Below, in pieces: positions 13,909 through 15,057 of a DNA stretch of 15,057 nucleotides. The stretch is taken from assembly GCA_039916225.1 (NCBI GenBank), contig JBDSLU010000034.1, positions 1 to 15,057 of the forward strand, read 5' to 3'. The notes below the pieces were generated by a model that did not search any database, was not told where the DNA came from, and saw only the letters and a list, made by a program, of their open reading frames with translations. The position numbers and the translations under genes are program-made. The stretch's first letter is position 1; every line of letters begins with the position of its first letter. This stretch comes from JBDSLU01 sp039916225 (GTDB lineage Bacteria; Acidobacteriota; Vicinamibacteria; Vicinamibacterales; Vicinamibacteraceae).

Positions 13909-13916
13909 GCCCGGCC

Positions 13917-14918
13917 GTGGGCGCAACCCCCAACCCGCTGTTGCGAGCGCCGACCAAGCAGCCTCGGGCCGAGGGCATGGGCGCGATGGCGCTCGGGTGC
14001 CTGGGCACCACTGCCGTCTGCGCGGCGCTCGGCTATTGGGCCTACCGCAACCTGCCGGCGGTGAAGCCGGACGCGTCGGCCGTCCCGCTGATCTTCGCCG
14101 GGCTCATCGGCCTGTTCGGCGGCCTCGGGCTGACCAGCCTCTACTACCTGATCCGCGGCCACGGCCGTGGCCCCGAATCGCGGCACGTGCTCGAAGCGCG
14201 GGCCCGAACGGACGGCCCACCGCAGGACGGCAAGCTGATCATCGCCACCGGCACCGTCCGATCCGACCGGCCGCTGGTCTCGCCGATCGGCGGTGTGCCG
14301 TGCGCCGCCTACGATTTCCGCATGTTCACCGCGCGGCGATCGTCGAAGGGCCTGCCCGAACAGGTGCCGGTCTACTGGGGCTACGCCGGTCACCCATTCG
14401 CTCTGGACTCGGCGTCGCGACGCTATCCGGTGGCCAGCGTCCCGTTCTTCACCTGGGAGTCCGACGCGCTCACCGACGACGACGCCAGGGATCGGGCCCG
14501 CGCCTTCGTCCGGGCGACCGGGTGGGAGACGGTGGAATACGGGTTGCTCGGGACGCTGGACACCGTCTTCCGGCGGGTCGGCGAGGATTCGCTGACCGGC
14601 GTGCGACGCGACTTCGCCCTGGCCTACGACGACGCGCCCGACGTCGCGCTCCTCAACCTCGAGGAGCGCGTGCTGCCGCTCGACGCGACGGCCTCGGCGT
14701 TCGGCGCCTGGTCCGGATCGCTCGGCGCCATCGTGGCGCCGCCATCACCACTCCCGGGATCCTGCGCCGTCGTCGCCAGGGGCGGGACCGACGGCCTCGA
14801 CGACCAGCCCGGCGTGCCGCACACGACGCGCTCCTACCTCGCCAGCGCGATCGTGTTCCTCCTCCTCGCCGCCGGCCTGTTCTGGGTCGCGCGCACGATC
14901 ATCCCGACCCTTCACTGA
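13917..14918 (+). CDS. Membrane protein with GIDE-like domain, function unknown
   Basis: The protein has about 333 residues from a GTG at 13917. Two membrane helices near the N-terminus (about 22-43 and 55-78), a long soluble part, and one C-terminal helix (about 307-328) are visible. Residues 105-145 (KLIIATGTVRSDRPLVSPI, GVPCAAYDFRMF) resemble the GIDE/MULAN domain, in which a 'GTV...PL.SP..G.PC..Y' pattern is typical. In eukaryotes that domain sits in a membrane E3 ligase; in bacteria its role is unknown, and no RING is present here. The start is uncertain: ATG at 13899 adds six residues, and ATG at 13977 would cut into the first helix. GTG is preferred because TACCCT lies 8 bases before it. 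The gene diverges from the mannonate-dehydratase-like gene. Confidence 0.72.
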   Translation: MGATPNPLLRAPTKQPRAEGMGAMALGCLGTTAVCAALGYWAYRNLPAVKPDASAVPLIFAGLIGLFGGLGLTSLYYLIRGHGRGPESRHVLEARARTDGPPQDGKLIIATGTVRSDRPLVSPIGGVPCAAYDFRMFTARRSSKGLPEQVPVYWGYAGHPFALDSASRRYPVASVPFFTWESDALTDDDARDRARAFVRATGWETVEYGLLGTLDTVFRRVGEDSLTGVRRDFALAYDDAPDVALLNLEERVLPLDATASAFGAWSGSLGAIVAPPSPLPGSCAVVARGGTDGLDDQPGVPHTTRSYLASAIVFLLLAAGLFWVARTIIPTLH

Positions 14919-14920
14919 CG

Positions 14921-15057
14921 TCAGCGGCCGAGCGCCGCGTCGATCAGCGCATCCGGCGAGGCTCTCGTCGCCACCATCGTCACCGACGGCGGCAGCGGCA
15001 GCCACGGCGCCACCGGCGATGCGGGCGCGCCGGCGATCGTCGTGCGGCCGGTGGTCG
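14921..15057 (-). CDS. C-terminal end of an unidentified protein (cut by window edge)
   Basis: A 45-codon open stretch reads in from the right edge and stops at 14923-14921, only 2 bases from the stop of the convergent GIDE-like gene. The visible end (TTIAGAPASPVAPWLPLPP, VTMVATRASPDALIDAALGR) has G/C at most third codon positions, as in the neighbours, and reads like a real protein terminus. I do not recognise the family. The close convergent spacing fits the dense packing of the window. Chance open frame is the alternative. Confidence 0.5.
   Translation of the reverse strand, partial: TTGRTTIAGAPASPVAPWLPLPPSVTMVATRASPDALIDAALGR

Overview
The window is high-GC bacterial chromosomal DNA with dense, often overlapping genes. 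The gene content fits a soil-type Acidobacteriota bacterium, possibly of the class Vicinamibacteria: an exported TPR-CHAT protein beside an ECF-like sigma factor, a DUF3500 protein, a YHS remnant, ThuA and Tat-exported sugar-enzyme homologues, and a SEC-C mini-protein. That placement is inference; there is no rRNA or marker gene here. I saw no tRNA, rRNA, CRISPR array, insertion sequence or prophage gene.

Layout, left to right. (1) 1-4204, minus strand: a regulatory unit transcribed leftwards. It consists of an exported TPR-CHAT caspase-like protein, an ECF-like sigma factor and an anti-sigma-like membrane protein cut by the window edge. (2) 4230-5838, plus strand: a secreted DUF3500 protein, diverging from the CHAT gene across only 25 bases, followed by a decayed YHS-domain gene with no start codon. 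(3) 5864-9883, minus strand: a cell-envelope run of L,D-transpeptidase, M23 endopeptidase, M15-type peptidase with an EF-hand-like loop, RmlC-like cupin and family 2 glycosyltransferase. The genes overlap or nearly touch, except for 44 bases before the cupin. (4) 10087-11333, plus strand: two coupled membrane proteins of unknown function, one TPR-like and one polytopic. (5) 11353-13840, minus strand: a Tat-exported mannonate-dehydratase-like protein, a ThuA-domain protein and a small SEC-C protein. (6) 13917-14918, plus strand: a three-helix membrane protein with a GIDE-like segment. It converges on the C-terminal end of an unidentified minus-strand gene at the right edge.

The most useful cross-cutting observation concerns promoters. 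Many genes at the head of a unit have a TANNNT or near-TANNNT hexamer 6-9 bases before the start codon and no clear Shine-Dalgarno site, as expected for leaderless or nearly leaderless mRNAs. Several other genes (L,D-transpeptidase, M23, ThuA, mannonate-dehydratase-like) have ordinary GGAG or GGAGG sites instead. The bacterium may therefore use two modes of translation initiation. The pattern also separates the sigma factor from the CHAT gene with its own promoter and favours a GTG start for the GIDE-like gene.

No gene-free stretch exceeds about 300 bases. The longest non-coding stretches are 9884-10086, between divergent genes, and the decayed 5463-5838 region. I do not see a wholly new multi-gene system. 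The best candidates for unusual biology are the CHAT/sigma/anti-sigma unit with its very compact divergent promoter, and the envelope-enzyme cluster with the EF-hand-like loop inside an M15 peptidase.
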